DNA from: Pseudomonadota bacterium
GTDB taxonomy: Bacteria; Pseudomonadota; Alphaproteobacteria; Caulobacterales; Caulobacteraceae
Direction of reading: 5' to 3'
Length of the DNA stretch: 53,705 bases
NCBI GenBank assembly: GCA_019348195.1
Contig: JAHWJX010000009.1
Span: 1 to 53,705 of the forward strand
A program made the position numbers and the translations under genes. Shown here piece by piece: positions 25,771 to 34,892 of the stretch. Below the pieces are notes generated by a model, which saw only the letters and a list, made by a program, of their open reading frames with translations, had not been told where the DNA came from and searched no databases. Positions within the stretch are counted from its first letter, which is position 1. Each line of letters begins with the position of its first letter.

Positions 25771-26580
25771 TCACCCTTCCGGTTCGCCCTCCAGCCGGGC
25801 TGCGAGCGCCAGCAGGTCGGCCCAGAACAGCTTCTTGCTGCGCGGCTGGCGCAACAGGAATCCCGGGGACAGGCTCGCAAGCGCCGGCGTCACGGAGGCG
25901 CCGTCGTCCGCCGCACGCTCGAACCAACGTCCGCGCAGCCCGAGGATCCCCCCTTCCTGCCGCAGCAGCGACCGCACCGGCCCCGCCCCCAGCAGCAGCA
26001 GCGCCTGCGGCCGCACCAAGCCGATCGCCCGGTCGAGGAACGGCTCCAGCACCGCCTGCTCGTCGGCCGTGGGCGCCCGGTCCCCCGCCGGTCGCCAGAA
26101 CACCGTGTGCGTCAACAGCGCCCGCTCCCCCAGGCCGGCCGCCGCCAGCGCCCGGTCCAGCAAGGCGCCCGCACGCCCCGCGAAGGGTCGGCCGGCCGCC
26201 TCGTCGTCCGCCCCCGGCGCCTCGCCCACCACCATCACGGCCGCGTTCGGCGGTCCTCGAAAGCTCACCGCGGCCCGGCTCCCTCGGCGCAGGGTGGAGC
26301 CGTCAAAGGCCCCGATCGCCGCGGCCAGCGCGTCCAGGCTTTCGCAGGCCAGCGCCGCTTCTCGCGCCCGCGCGGCGCCTTCGGCAACATCCGGTCCTGC
26401 CGGCGGGAGCACGGCGGGCGCCACCGCATCCGGCGGCGGCGCCTTGGCTCGCAGCCTCTCGGCGGCCTCCAGCGTCCGGTCGTGCGGCTGGTCGTCGGTG
26501 AGTTCCGCCACACCCGCGTCGCGCCAAAAGGCGAGCAGGCTTTCCAGCGCGCGGGGGTCGGGGGCCGGGCTCGGCGTCAT
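25771..26580 (-). CDS. Uracil-DNA glycosylase superfamily protein (type 4-like), divergent active site
   Basis: 269 residues. Motif 1 is VVGEAPGADDEAAGRPFAG, followed by LLDRALAAAGLG, THTVFWRPAGDRAPT and LLLLGAGPVRSLL, as in alphaproteobacterial type 4-like uracil-DNA glycosylases. These recognise and excise uracil from DNA. The region that normally reads HPAYLL or HPS (motif 2, with the conserved His) reads SLSPGFLLRQP here, so Ser replaces the His. Only one Cys is present, so the 4Fe-4S cluster of classical type 4 enzymes is lacking, as in related alphaproteobacterial proteins. Activity is therefore uncertain. It is divergent from the ETF oxidoreductase gene across about 104 bp. Confidence 0.82.
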   Translation of the reverse strand: MTPSPAPDPRALESLLAFWRDAGVAELTDDQPHDRTLEAAERLRAKAPPPDAVAPAVLPPAGPDVAEGAARAREAALACESLDALAAAIGAFDGSTLRRGSRAAVSFRGPPNAAVMVVGEAPGADDEAAGRPFAGRAGALLDRALAAAGLGERALLTHTVFWRPAGDRAPTADEQAVLEPFLDRAIGLVRPQALLLLGAGPVRSLLRQEGGILGLRGRWFERAADDGASVTPALASLSPGFLLRQPRSKKLFWADLLALAARLEGEPEG

Positions 26581-26684
26581 CGGGGCAGCATAGGCCGGAC
26601 GCGCTGGGAGCGCAGCCCGTTCCGTCGTCCCTTGCTCCCGCCCCCTGCGGCTCCGATAAGGCGGGCTGGGTGACGGAGCGGATC

Positions 26685-28361
26685 ATGGCTTTCGACGCGG
26701 AGATCGAGCGCGAGTCGATGGAGTACGACGTCGTGATCGTGGGCGGCGGGCCGGCGGGCCTGGGCGCCGCGATCCGGCTCAAACAGCTCGCCGCCGCCGC
26801 TGGGGCCGAGGTTTCGGTGGCCCTGGTCGAAAAGGGCTCTGAGATCGGGGCTCATATCCTCTCCGGCTGGGTGTTCGACCCCGGCGCGCTGAACGAGCTC
26901 TTCCCCAACTGGCGCGAACTGGACGCTCCCGTGGGCCAGCCGGTCACCAAAGAGAAGTGGCTGGTTCTGGGCCCGCACGGCGAGCTCGACATCTCCTGGG
27001 CTCCCATGCCGCCTTTCATGAGCAACCACGGCAACACGGTGGGCTCGCTGGGCACCTTCTGCCGCTGGCTGGCTGAGCAGGCGGAAGGCCTGGGCGTGGA
27101 GATCTACCCCGGCATGGCCGCGTCCGAGGTCGTCTATGGCCCGGACGGCGCCGTGAAGGGCGTGGTGGCCGGCGTTTTCGGGATCGGCAAGGACGGCCAG
27201 CCCAAGCCCGACTTCCAGCCCGGCCTGGAGCTCCACGGCAGGTACACCCTGCTGGCCGAAGGGGTCCGCGGCTCGCTCTCCAAACTGGTGATCGAGAAGT
27301 TCGGCCTGGACCAGGGCCGCGACGTGCAGAAGTACGGCATCGGCATCAAGGAGATCTGGCAGGTCCCGGACGAGGCTTTCCAGCCCGGCCTCACCCTGCA
27401 CAGCTTCGGCTGGCCCCTGGACGCGAAGACCGGCGGGGGCGGCTTCTGCTACCATTTCGGCGACAACTATGTGTCGATCGGGTTCGTGGTGCATCTGAAC
27501 TACCGCAACCCATACTTGTCGCCTTTTGACGAGTTCCAGCGGTGGAAGCTCCACCCCTCGATCCGGCCCTATATCGAGGGCGGAAAACGCATCGCCTACG
27601 GGGCCCGCGCCATCAGCGAGGGCGGCTACCAGTCGGTGCCCAAGCTCAGTTTCCCGGGGGGCGCCCTAGTGGGCGACGCCGCAGGTTTTGTGAACGTTCC
27701 CAGGATCAAGGGCAGCCACAACGCGCTCAAAACGGGCATGCTGGCCGCCGAACAGGCCTTCGCCGCCCTTCAGGAGGGCCGGGGCGGAGACGACCTGACC
27801 GGCCTCGACGAGGCCTACCGCCGCTCCTGGGTCGCCAAGGAGCTCAAGGCCGTTCGCAACGTCAAGCCGTTGTGGTCCAAGCTGGGGACGCTGGGCATCG
27901 GTCTGGCCGGCGTGGATATGTGGACCACCCACCTGCTGCGCGGCTTCTCGCCCTTCGGCACGTTGAAGCACGGAAAGACGGATGCGGCCTCCACCGAGCT
28001 GGCGGCCAAGCACAAGCCGATCACCTATCCCAAGCCGGACGGCGTGATCACCTTCGACAAGCTCTCCTCGGTCTTTCTGTCCAACACCAATCACGAGGAG
28101 GACCAGCCCAGCCACCTCAAGCTGCGCGATCCCTCCATCCCCATTTCGGTCAACTTGCCCAAGTACGCGGAGCCCGCCCAACGCTACTGCCCCGCGGCCG
28201 TCTATGAGGTGGTGGCCAATGAGGACGGCTCGGACCCACGCTTCGTGATCAACGCCCAGAACTGCGTTCACTGCAAAACCTGCGACATCAAGGATCCGTC
28301 GCAGAACATCGTCTGGACCACGCCGGAAGGCGGGGGCGGGCCCAACTACCCGAACATGTGA
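26685..28361 (+). CDS. Electron transfer flavoprotein-ubiquinone oxidoreductase
   Basis: Inner-membrane-associated flavoprotein that passes electrons from ETF (fatty-acid and amino-acid oxidation) to ubiquinone. The 558-residue product has an FAD dinucleotide fold YDVVIVGGGPAGLGAAIRL, then EKGSEIGAHILSGWVFDP and GDAAGFVNVPRIKGSHNALK. The C-terminal 4Fe-4S domain shows CPAAVYEVV and NAQNCVHCKTCDIKDPSQN, giving all four cluster Cys. ATG 26685 is preferred because GGAG lies upstream; an in-frame GTG at 26670 is possible. It heads an operon with the TPR lipoprotein and ispE. Confidence 0.96.
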   Translation: MAFDAEIERESMEYDVVIVGGGPAGLGAAIRLKQLAAAAGAEVSVALVEKGSEIGAHILSGWVFDPGALNELFPNWRELDAPVGQPVTKEKWLVLGPHGELDISWAPMPPFMSNHGNTVGSLGTFCRWLAEQAEGLGVEIYPGMAASEVVYGPDGAVKGVVAGVFGIGKDGQPKPDFQPGLELHGRYTLLAEGVRGSLSKLVIEKFGLDQGRDVQKYGIGIKEIWQVPDEAFQPGLTLHSFGWPLDAKTGGGGFCYHFGDNYVSIGFVVHLNYRNPYLSPFDEFQRWKLHPSIRPYIEGGKRIAYGARAISEGGYQSVPKLSFPGGALVGDAAGFVNVPRIKGSHNALKTGMLAAEQAFAALQEGRGGDDLTGLDEAYRRSWVAKELKAVRNVKPLWSKLGTLGIGLAGVDMWTTHLLRGFSPFGTLKHGKTDAASTELAAKHKPITYPKPDGVITFDKLSSVFLSNTNHEEDQPSHLKLRDPSIPISVNLPKYAEPAQRYCPAAVYEVVANEDGSDPRFVINAQNCVHCKTCDIKDPSQNIVWTTPEGGGGPNYPNM

Positions 28362-28372
28362 GATAGGCCGTC

Positions 28373-30160
28373 ATGCGCTCCGCCCCGCTTCTCGCCGTTC
28401 TGCTCGCCGCCTCCTCCCTGGCCGGCTGCGCCGGCGGGGCCGCCACAGGGGTTCAGGCGCGTGTGGAGCGCGACCGCCAGCTGATGACGGTGGGGCAGGG
28501 GCGCTCGCCCTATGGTTTGTTTCTCGCGGGCGAGGCCGCTTTGGCCGCGGGCCGCGCCGAAGAAGCCGCCGCCTTGTTCGCGCGGGCCAGCGCGGGATCG
28601 CCGGACAACGGCGTGATCCGCGGCCGGGCGCTGGCCGCCGCCCTGACCGCGGGCGACATGGACCGCGCGGCCCGTTTGGCCGCCCAGCTTGAGCCGACGG
28701 ACGCGACCGCCTCCACCTTGGGCCGCCTGGCGCGCGCGGTGGATGCGCTGGCCGACGACCGTGCCCGCGAAGCCTACGCCCTGCTCTCAAGCGGCGGGAG
28801 CGAACCGCCCCATGGACTCGCCGCGGAGATACTCAAACCCTGGGCCGCCGCCGCCTCGGGCGATCTGGCCGCGGCCCTGGCGCCCCCGCCCGTCCCCGCC
28901 GCGCCGCTGAGCGTCTCGCCTGGCCAGAGCGCCGCCCCGGCGAGGGCCTCCGTGGGTCAACTCGCCGAGACGCTCAACCAGGGCGGTCGCCTGATCCTGC
29001 TGGAGCGGGCCGGGCGCTTCGGGGAAGCGGACGCCCTTGTGATGGCGCTGAACCCCGTCGAGGCGAGCCCCAATCAGGTGATCAGGGCTGGCGCCTATCT
29101 CGAGCGGCGTCGCCGCCGTCCCGAAGCCGTGGCCCTTTACCAGCGAGCGCTGGACCGTAATCCCGGCGAGCGCGCGTTGCTGGGCGCGCTCGCGCGAGCC
29201 CAGGGGGGACGACCTGCGCCCGCCGCCCCGTCGCTGAAAGCGGGCGCGGCCGAAGCCATGTTGATTCCCGCCCAGGCCTTCGCCGGCGGACGTCAGTTCG
29301 AGACCGCCCTGGCCTACGCCCGGATGGCGCTGCACCTCGATCCGCAGTTCGACCAAGCCCGCGTGCTGGTGGGCGACTTGGCGGCTGCGTCCGGCGACGT
29401 GGATGGCGCCCGCCGCGCCTACCTGGCCCTCAAGCCCGCTTCGGACCTCTACCCCGGCGCCCGCTCGCGGCTGGCCCTCCTGCTCAACGACAACGGCCGT
29501 AAGGCCGAGGCCTTGAACCTCATCCGCGAAGCCGCCGCCGCGGCTCCGGAGGACGGCTCGGTCCTGACCGCCTATTCCGCCCTCCTGGCCGAGAACGGCC
29601 GGGAGGGGGAGGCCGCCGACGTCTTCGACCGCGCGCTCGCCAGCGAGCGGGGTCGGGGCGACTGGCGCCTGTGGTGGTTGCGAGGTTCCGCGCGCCAGCG
29701 CGCCGGACGCTGGCCCGAAGCCGAACGGGACCTCCAGGAGGCGCTGCGGCTGGCTCCCAACGAACCGGAGATCCTGAACAGCCTGGGTTACAGCTGGATC
29801 GACCGCGGCGAGCGGCTGCAAGAGGCCATGGCCATGGTGCAAAAGGCCGCCGCCCTCCGCCCACGATCGGGCGCCATCGTGGACTCCCTGGGATGGGCCC
29901 ACTACCGACTGGGCCAGTTCGCTGCTGCGGTTGAGGCCCTGGAACGAGCCGTGGAGCTGGAGCCCGGCGACCCGACCATCAACGACCACCTGGGCGACGC
30001 TTATTGGCGCGCGGGCCGCCGCACCGAGGCTCAGTTCCAATGGACCCGCGCGCTCAGCCTGGAGCCCGAGCCCAAGCTGCGCGCCGAGGTCCAGGCCAAG
30101 CTGGCCTCTCCGGCAGGGCCCGACGTCGCCCGTCCCTCGGCCCAAGCCGCCCAGCCTTGA
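28373..30160 (+). CDS. TPR-repeat lipoprotein
   Basis: 595 residues. Lipoprotein signal MRSAPLLAVLLAASSLAGC, then helical TPR repeats over most of the protein. They are clearest from about residue 240 to 580: EAVALYQRALDRNPGERALL, FETALAYARMALHLDPQFDQ, EAERDLQEALRLAPNEPEIL, AVEALERAVELEPGDPTIND and the closing AEFQW-like TEAQFQWTRALSLEP. It likely acts as a periplasmic or outer-membrane scaffold for protein interactions. It follows the ETF oxidoreductase by 11 nt, and its stop TTGA overlaps the possible ispE start. ETF-QO, TPR protein and ispE recur together in Caulobacterales as I recall. Confidence 0.9.
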   Translation: MRSAPLLAVLLAASSLAGCAGGAATGVQARVERDRQLMTVGQGRSPYGLFLAGEAALAAGRAEEAAALFARASAGSPDNGVIRGRALAAALTAGDMDRAARLAAQLEPTDATASTLGRLARAVDALADDRAREAYALLSSGGSEPPHGLAAEILKPWAAAASGDLAAALAPPPVPAAPLSVSPGQSAAPARASVGQLAETLNQGGRLILLERAGRFGEADALVMALNPVEASPNQVIRAGAYLERRRRRPEAVALYQRALDRNPGERALLGALARAQGGRPAPAAPSLKAGAAEAMLIPAQAFAGGRQFETALAYARMALHLDPQFDQARVLVGDLAAASGDVDGARRAYLALKPASDLYPGARSRLALLLNDNGRKAEALNLIREAAAAAPEDGSVLTAYSALLAENGREGEAADVFDRALASERGRGDWRLWWLRGSARQRAGRWPEAERDLQEALRLAPNEPEILNSLGYSWIDRGERLQEAMAMVQKAAALRPRSGAIVDSLGWAHYRLGQFAAAVEALERAVELEPGDPTINDHLGDAYWRAGRRTEAQFQWTRALSLEPEPKLRAEVQAKLASPAGPDVARPSAQAAQP

Positions 30161-31071
30161 GCGTGCGGGCGGACGGGGCCGGCCGGGCGCTGGCCCCCGC
30201 CAAGGTGAACCTCTTCCTGCACGTCGGGCCCGTCCGCCCTGACGGCTACCATCCTGTGGCCAGCTGGATGGTGTTCGCCGACATCGGCGACGAACTTCAG
30301 CTCGTCCCCGCCCCGAACTGGAATTTCGGGGCGGAAGGTGAGATGGCGGGGGCCATCGGCGGGGGCGAGAACCTCGTGGAGCGCGCGGCTCGCCTCCTGT
30401 TCCAAGCCGCCGGGGTTCCCCCGCCGGGCTTGCGACTCACCTTGCGCAAGTCCTTGCCCGTCGCAGCGGGCCTGGGCGGCGGATCCAGCGACGCGGGCGC
30501 GGCGCTTCGTTTGTTGAACGCGCGCCTGCCGGAACCGCTCGCCCCCGAAGCCTTGGAGGCCGTGGCCGCCGGGCTGGGAGCCGACGGTCCCGCCTGCCTC
30601 CAGGCCCGTCCCGTCCTTGCCACCGGCGTGGGCGAGGTGCTCGGGCCCGCCCCGTCCTGCCCGCCGCTTCCGGCCGTGCTGGTGAACCCGCGAAGGCCAT
30701 CCCCCACGGGAGACGTTTACCGCGCCTATGACGCCGGTCCGGTCGCGGCGGCCGACCTGCCGGACCTGCCCCGAGCGATCGGCAGCCCGGAGCAGGCCGC
30801 CGCTGTCCTGCGAGCTTGCCGCAACGACCTGCAGGCGGCCGCCTCGGCGCTCGAACCCGCTATTGGCGAGGTTCTGAACCTCGTCTCGGACCAACCGGAA
30901 ACGCTTCTGGCCCGCATGTCCGGGTCCGGCGCCACCTGTTTCGCCCTTTGCGCCACGCGGGCAGCGACGAGGGCGCTGGCGTCCCGCATCACTCAGGCGC
31001 GGCCGGACTGGTGGGTGCGGACCTGCCTTCTGAGTGGTCAAGCCGACAAAGTTCACGAACACGTGACCTGA
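30157..31071 (+). CDS. ispE: 4-diphosphocytidyl-2-C-methyl-D-erythritol kinase
   Basis: GHMP-family kinase of the MEP isoprenoid pathway, phosphorylating the 2-OH of CDP-ME. Motifs: LAPAKVNLFLHVGPVRPDGYH (motif 1 region with the active-site Lys), LPVAAGLGGGSSDAGAALRL (ATP-binding motif 2 with Asp) and ARMSGSGATCFAL (motif 3). About 304 residues if it starts at TTG 30157 overlapping the upstream stop; GTG 30163 is equally plausible, and neither has a clear ribosome-binding site, as expected for coupled translation. Normal family length. Confidence 0.94.
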   Translation: MSVRADGAGRALAPAKVNLFLHVGPVRPDGYHPVASWMVFADIGDELQLVPAPNWNFGAEGEMAGAIGGGENLVERAARLLFQAAGVPPPGLRLTLRKSLPVAAGLGGGSSDAGAALRLLNARLPEPLAPEALEAVAAGLGADGPACLQARPVLATGVGEVLGPAPSCPPLPAVLVNPRRPSPTGDVYRAYDAGPVAAADLPDLPRAIGSPEQAAAVLRACRNDLQAAASALEPAIGEVLNLVSDQPETLLARMSGSGATCFALCATRAATRALASRITQARPDWWVRTCLLSGQADKVHEHVT

Positions 31072-31165
31072 CGCCGCAGCGGGCAACCGAGCGTCGAGCG
31101 AGCCGCTTACCGGTTAACGCCGGCGCGTTCTCCTGGCTGGCGCTCCATCAGAAAGGAACTTCGCG

Positions 31166-31693
31166 ATGAACACCGCTCGAATGCTGACCGCGGCCGCTGC
31201 GGCCGCCGCGCTCCTCACTGGCACGGCTTTCGCCCAAGGAACTACGGGCGGCGGCTCCACGACGACCTCTCAGTCCGGCACGATGTCCGGCTCGACCACC
31301 GGCCAGGGCTCCGGCTCCATGTCCGGCCAAGGCTCCGGTTCGATGGGCTCAGGCTCCATGTCGGGTCAAGGCTCCATGGGCTCCACCAACGCCGGGGGCA
31401 GCATGGGCGCGGCCGCCAGCGGCAACATGAACGCGGGCGGCTCGATGGGCGCGGCCGCCAGCGGCAACATGAACGCCGGCGGCGCCATGGGCTCCTCCAT
31501 GGCCGGCAGCCCCAACGCCATGGGCGGCACCACCATGCCGAACGGCTTGATGATGAGCACCAACGCTCAGGGCGTCACCGTCATCTCCAACGCCCCCATT
31601 CCGGACTCCCCCTCGACCCGCGCCCGCACGGGCGGACCGGAGTCGCAAGGCGGCCGCCGCACGCGGGCCCGCCCGGGCCGCGTCCGCCGCTAA
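31166..31693 (+). CDS. Secreted Gly/Ser/Met/Asn low-complexity protein
   Basis: 175 residues. Signal peptide MNTARMLTAAAAAAALLTG with cleavage after AFA, then a Gly/Ser/Thr/Met-rich region (GSGSMSGQGSGSMGSGSMSG, residues 50-70). It contains a 14-residue duplication with GAAASGNMNAGGSM. The last 50 residues are distinct: QGVTVISNAPIPDSPSTRAR, then a basic tail. The APIPDSP...RA pattern resembles a C-terminal segment I recall in other small exported Caulobacterales proteins (PVPDTPENR). AAGGA lies upstream of the ATG. Transcribed with or just ahead of glyQ. Function unknown. Confidence 0.75.
   Translation: MNTARMLTAAAAAAALLTGTAFAQGTTGGGSTTTSQSGTMSGSTTGQGSGSMSGQGSGSMGSGSMSGQGSMGSTNAGGSMGAAASGNMNAGGSMGAAASGNMNAGGAMGSSMAGSPNAMGGTTMPNGLMMSTNAQGVTVISNAPIPDSPSTRARTGGPESQGGRRTRARPGRVRR
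31403..31478 (+). repeat. 42-bp tandem duplication in the low-complexity gene
   Basis: The sequence beginning atgggcgcggccgccagcgg at 31403 recurs at 31445, exactly 42 bp later, with the first 34 bases of each copy effectively identical. It encodes the duplicated MGAAASGNMNAGG unit and looks recent compared with the rest of the gene. Confidence 0.85.
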
Positions 31694-31791
31694 GCGCGCC
31701 CACATCGCTTGAAGCCTGAGCCGGCGGCCCCTAAGGTCCGCCGGCTTTCGCATCTGCGAAGAAGGGGAGGGCCGTTCGGTCCGCCGAGTGC

Positions 31792-32688
31792 ATGGCCGAC
31801 GACGAACTGTCCAAAGAACCGCTCAGCTTTCAGGATCTCATTCTCACCCTCCAGCACTATTGGAGCGAGCGCGGCTGCCTGATCCTCCAGCCCTATGACA
31901 TCGAGGTGGGCGCCGGCACCCTGCACCCCGCCACCGTGCTTCGGGCGCTGGGTCCCAAGCCCTGGCGCGCCGCCTATGTTCAGCCCAGCCGCCGTCCCGC
32001 GGACGGCCGCTATGGCGAGAATCCCAACCGGCTGCAGCACTATTACCAGTTCCAGGTCATCCTGAAGCCCAACCCGCCCGACCTGCAGGAGCTCTACCTG
32101 GGTTCCCTGGCTGCGATCGGCATCGACGCCCGGCTGCACGACATCCGTTTCGTGGAGGACGACTGGGAGAACCCCACCGTGGGCGCATGGGGTCTGGGGT
32201 GGGAGGTCTGGTGCGACGGCATGGAGGTGACCCAGTTCACCTACTTCCAGCAGGTCGGCGGCCTGGACTGCGAGGTCGTTTCCGGCGAGCTCACCTACGG
32301 CCTGGAGCGCCTGGCCATGTATGTGCAGGGTGTCGACAACGTCTATGACCTCCGGTTCAACAAGGCGGGGGTGACCTATGGCGAGGTGTTCCTCGAAAAC
32401 GAGCGCGAACAGTCCGCCGCCAATTTCGAGATCTATGACGTGGACGGGCTGAAGAGCCGCTTCGAGGCGATGGAGCGCGAGGTGGCCCGCTTGCTGGACG
32501 CCAGGGGACCCCAGGGCCAAGCCCTGGTCCTGCCTGCCTACGACCACGTGCTGAAGTCGTCCCACCTGTTCAACCTGATGGACGCCCGGGGGGCCATCGC
32601 CGTGGCCGAACGTCAAAGCTACATCGGCCGCATCCGCGACCTCACCCGCGCCTGCGCCCAGGCCTGGGTGGAAGGACCGGGCGCCTGA
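31792..32688 (+). CDS. glyQ: Glycine-tRNA ligase alpha subunit
   Basis: Catalytic-core subunit of the bacterial alpha2beta2 glycyl-tRNA synthetase. 298 residues with [20 protein letters not shown] at the N-terminus, [36 protein letters not shown] and [12 protein letters not shown], plus [20 protein letters not shown]. These are the characteristic GlyQ sequence blocks. The length is typical of the family. glyS starts 1 nt after its stop, so both subunits are made from one message. Confidence 0.98.
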   Translation: MADDELSKEPLSFQDLILTLQHYWSERGCLILQPYDIEVGAGTLHPATVLRALGPKPWRAAYVQPSRRPADGRYGENPNRLQHYYQFQVILKPNPPDLQELYLGSLAAIGIDARLHDIRFVEDDWENPTVGAWGLGWEVWCDGMEVTQFTYFQQVGGLDCEVVSGELTYGLERLAMYVQGVDNVYDLRFNKAGVTYGEVFLENEREQSAANFEIYDVDGLKSRFEAMEREVARLLDARGPQGQALVLPAYDHVLKSSHLFNLMDARGAIAVAERQSYIGRIRDLTRACAQAWVEGPGA

Positions 32689-32689
32689 C

Positions 32690-34759
32690 ATGCCCCAGCT
32701 CCTCCTGGAGATCCTGTCCGAAGAGATTCCTGCGCGCATGCAGGCCGGGGCCGGGCGCGACCTCGCCCGTCTGTTCAGCGAGCACCTCGCCAAAGCCGGG
32801 CTTTCGCCCGAGTCGCTGCAGACCTATGCGGGCCCCCGCCGCCTGACGCTGGTCGCCGAAGGCCTACCGCCCGCCACGCCCGACCAGTCCGACGAGATCA
32901 GGGGCCCGCGGACCAACGCCCCGCCCCAGGCCCTCGAAGGGTTTCTGCGCAAGACCGGCCTGGCCCGCGAGCAGCTCACCGAACGCGACGGCGTCTTCTT
33001 CGCCACCGTCTCCGCCCGGGGCCGCCCCACGCCGGAGATCGTGGCCGAGGCCGTGCCGGCCGTCGTCCGCGCCTTTCCCTGGCCGAAGTCCATGCGCTCC
33101 GCCGCCGGCCAGCTACGTTGGGTGCGCCCCATCCGGCGCATCGTCTGCCTGTTCGACGGCGCCGTAGTCCCGTTCAGCGTCGAAGGGGTGGAGAGCGGGA
33201 ACGTCACGGAGGGCCATCGTTTCATGGGGTCGGGCCAGCCGGTCGCGGTCCGGGACTTCGCCGATTACCGCGGGGCGCTCGAACGCGAGTTCGTGGTGCT
33301 CGACGCCGCCGAGCGCCGCGCCCGCATCCTGGATCGCGCCCGCCGGCTGTGCTCCGCCGAGAACCTGGAGCTGATCGAGGACGAGGGCCTGCTGGACGAG
33401 GTCTCCGGCCTCTCCGAGTGGCCGATCCCCGTGCTGGGCGCCATGGATCCGAGGTTTCTGGACCTGCCGCCCGAAGTGATCCGCACCTCCATGCGCACGC
33501 ACCAGAAGTATTTCGCCGTGCGTGCGCCGGGCTCGACCGGCTTGGCCCCGCGCTTCCTGGCGGTGGCCAACATCGAGGCCTCCGACGGTGGCGCAGCCAT
33601 GACGGCCGGCTACGGCCGCGTGCTCTCGGCCCGGCTGGGCGACGCCCGCTTTTTCTGGGATGAGGATCGCAAGGGCGCCTTCGACGCTTGGCTAGGGAAG
33701 CTCAACGGCGTCACCTTCCACGCCAAGCTCGGGACGGTCGCCCAACGCGTGGAGCGCATCGCCGCGCTTGCACGTGAACTGGCCCCGCTGGTTGGTGCGG
33801 ACTCCGACCTGGCCCAGCAGGCGGCGCGCCTCGCCAAGGCCGATCTCGCGAGCGGCATGGTGGGCGAATTCCCTGAGCTGCAGGGCGTCATGGGGGGCTA
33901 CTACGCCCGCGAGTGGGGCCTGGACCCGCAGATCGCCGACGCGATCCGTGACCATTACAAGCCGCAGGGCCCCAACGACGCCGTCCCGACCGCGCCCGTC
34001 ACCGTCGCGGTGGCTCTGGCCGACAAGCTCGACCAGCTGGTCGGCTTCTTCGCCGTCAATGAGAAGCCGACGGGGTCGAAGGACCCGTATGCGCTCCGCC
34101 GGGCGGCGCTGGGGGTGATCCGGATCGTGGTTGAGGGCCAGCTCAGGGCGCCGTTACGGAAGGCCCTCCTTTCTGCGGATCGGGCCCGCATGGAGCAGCC
34201 CCAAGGCGCGTTGGGCGGGTCCGCTGCGGAGATCTTGCCGGATATCCTCGCCTTTTTTGCTGACCGCCTGAAAGTCGTCTTGCGGGACCAAGGCCGCCGG
34301 CACGACCTCGTGGACGCCGTATTCGCGCTAGGTGACGACGACCTCGTCCGCATTGCGGCCCGCGTGGAAGCCCTGTCGGCCTTTCTCAACACGGAAGACG
34401 GGGCCAACCTGCTGGCCGGCTACAAGCGCGCGGTGAACATCCTGCGCGCCGAAGGCAAGAAGACGGGCGACACCTTCCAGGGCCGCCCCGACCCCGCAGC
34501 CTTCACCGCGGAGGAGGAGAGGGCGCTCCACGCCGCCGCCGAGCGCGCCGCGCCGGAGGTGGATGCAGCCCTGGACCGGGAGGATTTCGCCGCCGCCATG
34601 ACCAGCCTGGCCGCTCTACGGGCGCCCGTGGACGCCTTTTTCGACCGCGTTCTGGTCAACGATCCCGATCCCGCCGTGCGCCTCAACCGCCTGCGCCTGC
34701 TGGGCCAGGTCCGCGACCTGATGAACCGCGTGGCCGATTTCTCGCAGGTGGCGGGGTGA
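32690..34759 (+). CDS. glyS: Glycine-tRNA ligase beta subunit
   Basis: 689-residue tRNA-binding subunit of glycyl-tRNA synthetase. Starts MPQLLLEILSEEIPARMQAG, followed by YAGPRRLTLVAEGLP, WPKSMRSAAGQLRWVRPIR, an HD-like region SGMVGEFPELQGVMGGYYAR and the SKDPYALRRAALGVIRI block, all GlyS hallmarks. The C-terminal part is the anticodon-binding-like helical domain (RLRLLGQVRDLMNRVADFSQ). Normal length. A large inverted repeat separates it from ppdK. Confidence 0.98.
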   Translation: MPQLLLEILSEEIPARMQAGAGRDLARLFSEHLAKAGLSPESLQTYAGPRRLTLVAEGLPPATPDQSDEIRGPRTNAPPQALEGFLRKTGLAREQLTERDGVFFATVSARGRPTPEIVAEAVPAVVRAFPWPKSMRSAAGQLRWVRPIRRIVCLFDGAVVPFSVEGVESGNVTEGHRFMGSGQPVAVRDFADYRGALEREFVVLDAAERRARILDRARRLCSAENLELIEDEGLLDEVSGLSEWPIPVLGAMDPRFLDLPPEVIRTSMRTHQKYFAVRAPGSTGLAPRFLAVANIEASDGGAAMTAGYGRVLSARLGDARFFWDEDRKGAFDAWLGKLNGVTFHAKLGTVAQRVERIAALARELAPLVGADSDLAQQAARLAKADLASGMVGEFPELQGVMGGYYAREWGLDPQIADAIRDHYKPQGPNDAVPTAPVTVAVALADKLDQLVGFFAVNEKPTGSKDPYALRRAALGVIRIVVEGQLRAPLRKALLSADRARMEQPQGALGGSAAEILPDILAFFADRLKVVLRDQGRRHDLVDAVFALGDDDLVRIAARVEALSAFLNTEDGANLLAGYKRAVNILRAEGKKTGDTFQGRPDPAAFTAEEERALHAAAERAAPEVDAALDREDFAAAMTSLAALRAPVDAFFDRVLVNDPDPAVRLNRLRLLGQVRDLMNRVADFSQVAG

Positions 34760-34773
34760 GCCCTTCCGTCCCG

Positions 34774-34872
34774 CTCTTCCCGGCGGAGGCCGGGGCCCAC
34801 CGTCGTTCCAGGCGCTCAAGCGACGGAGTGGGCGCGCGCGAGGGAATGAGCCCCGGCCCCCGCCGGGGAAAG
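34774..34872. repeat. Extended inverted repeat (REP-like) between glyS and ppdK
   Basis: A 26-nt left arm at 34774-34799 (ctcttcccggcggaggccgg...) and a right arm at 34847-34872 match as reverse complements at 22 of 26 positions. A nested inner pair, CCACCGTCG (34797-34805) and CGACGGAGTGG, lies between them. The CCCGGCGGAGGCCGGG core resembles a dispersed intergenic palindrome common in alphaproteobacteria. The right end abuts the ppdK ribosome-binding region, so the stem could attenuate or insulate glyQS from ppdK. Confidence 0.75.
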
Positions 34873-34892
34873 CGGACGTGGAAGGGACGGCG

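Noticed and set aside
26595-26620. GCGCT-GGG-AGCGC inverted repeat between the glycosylase-like and ETF oxidoreductase genes as an operator
   Set aside because: Arms of only five G/C bases are expected by chance in DNA this GC-rich, and nothing else supports it.
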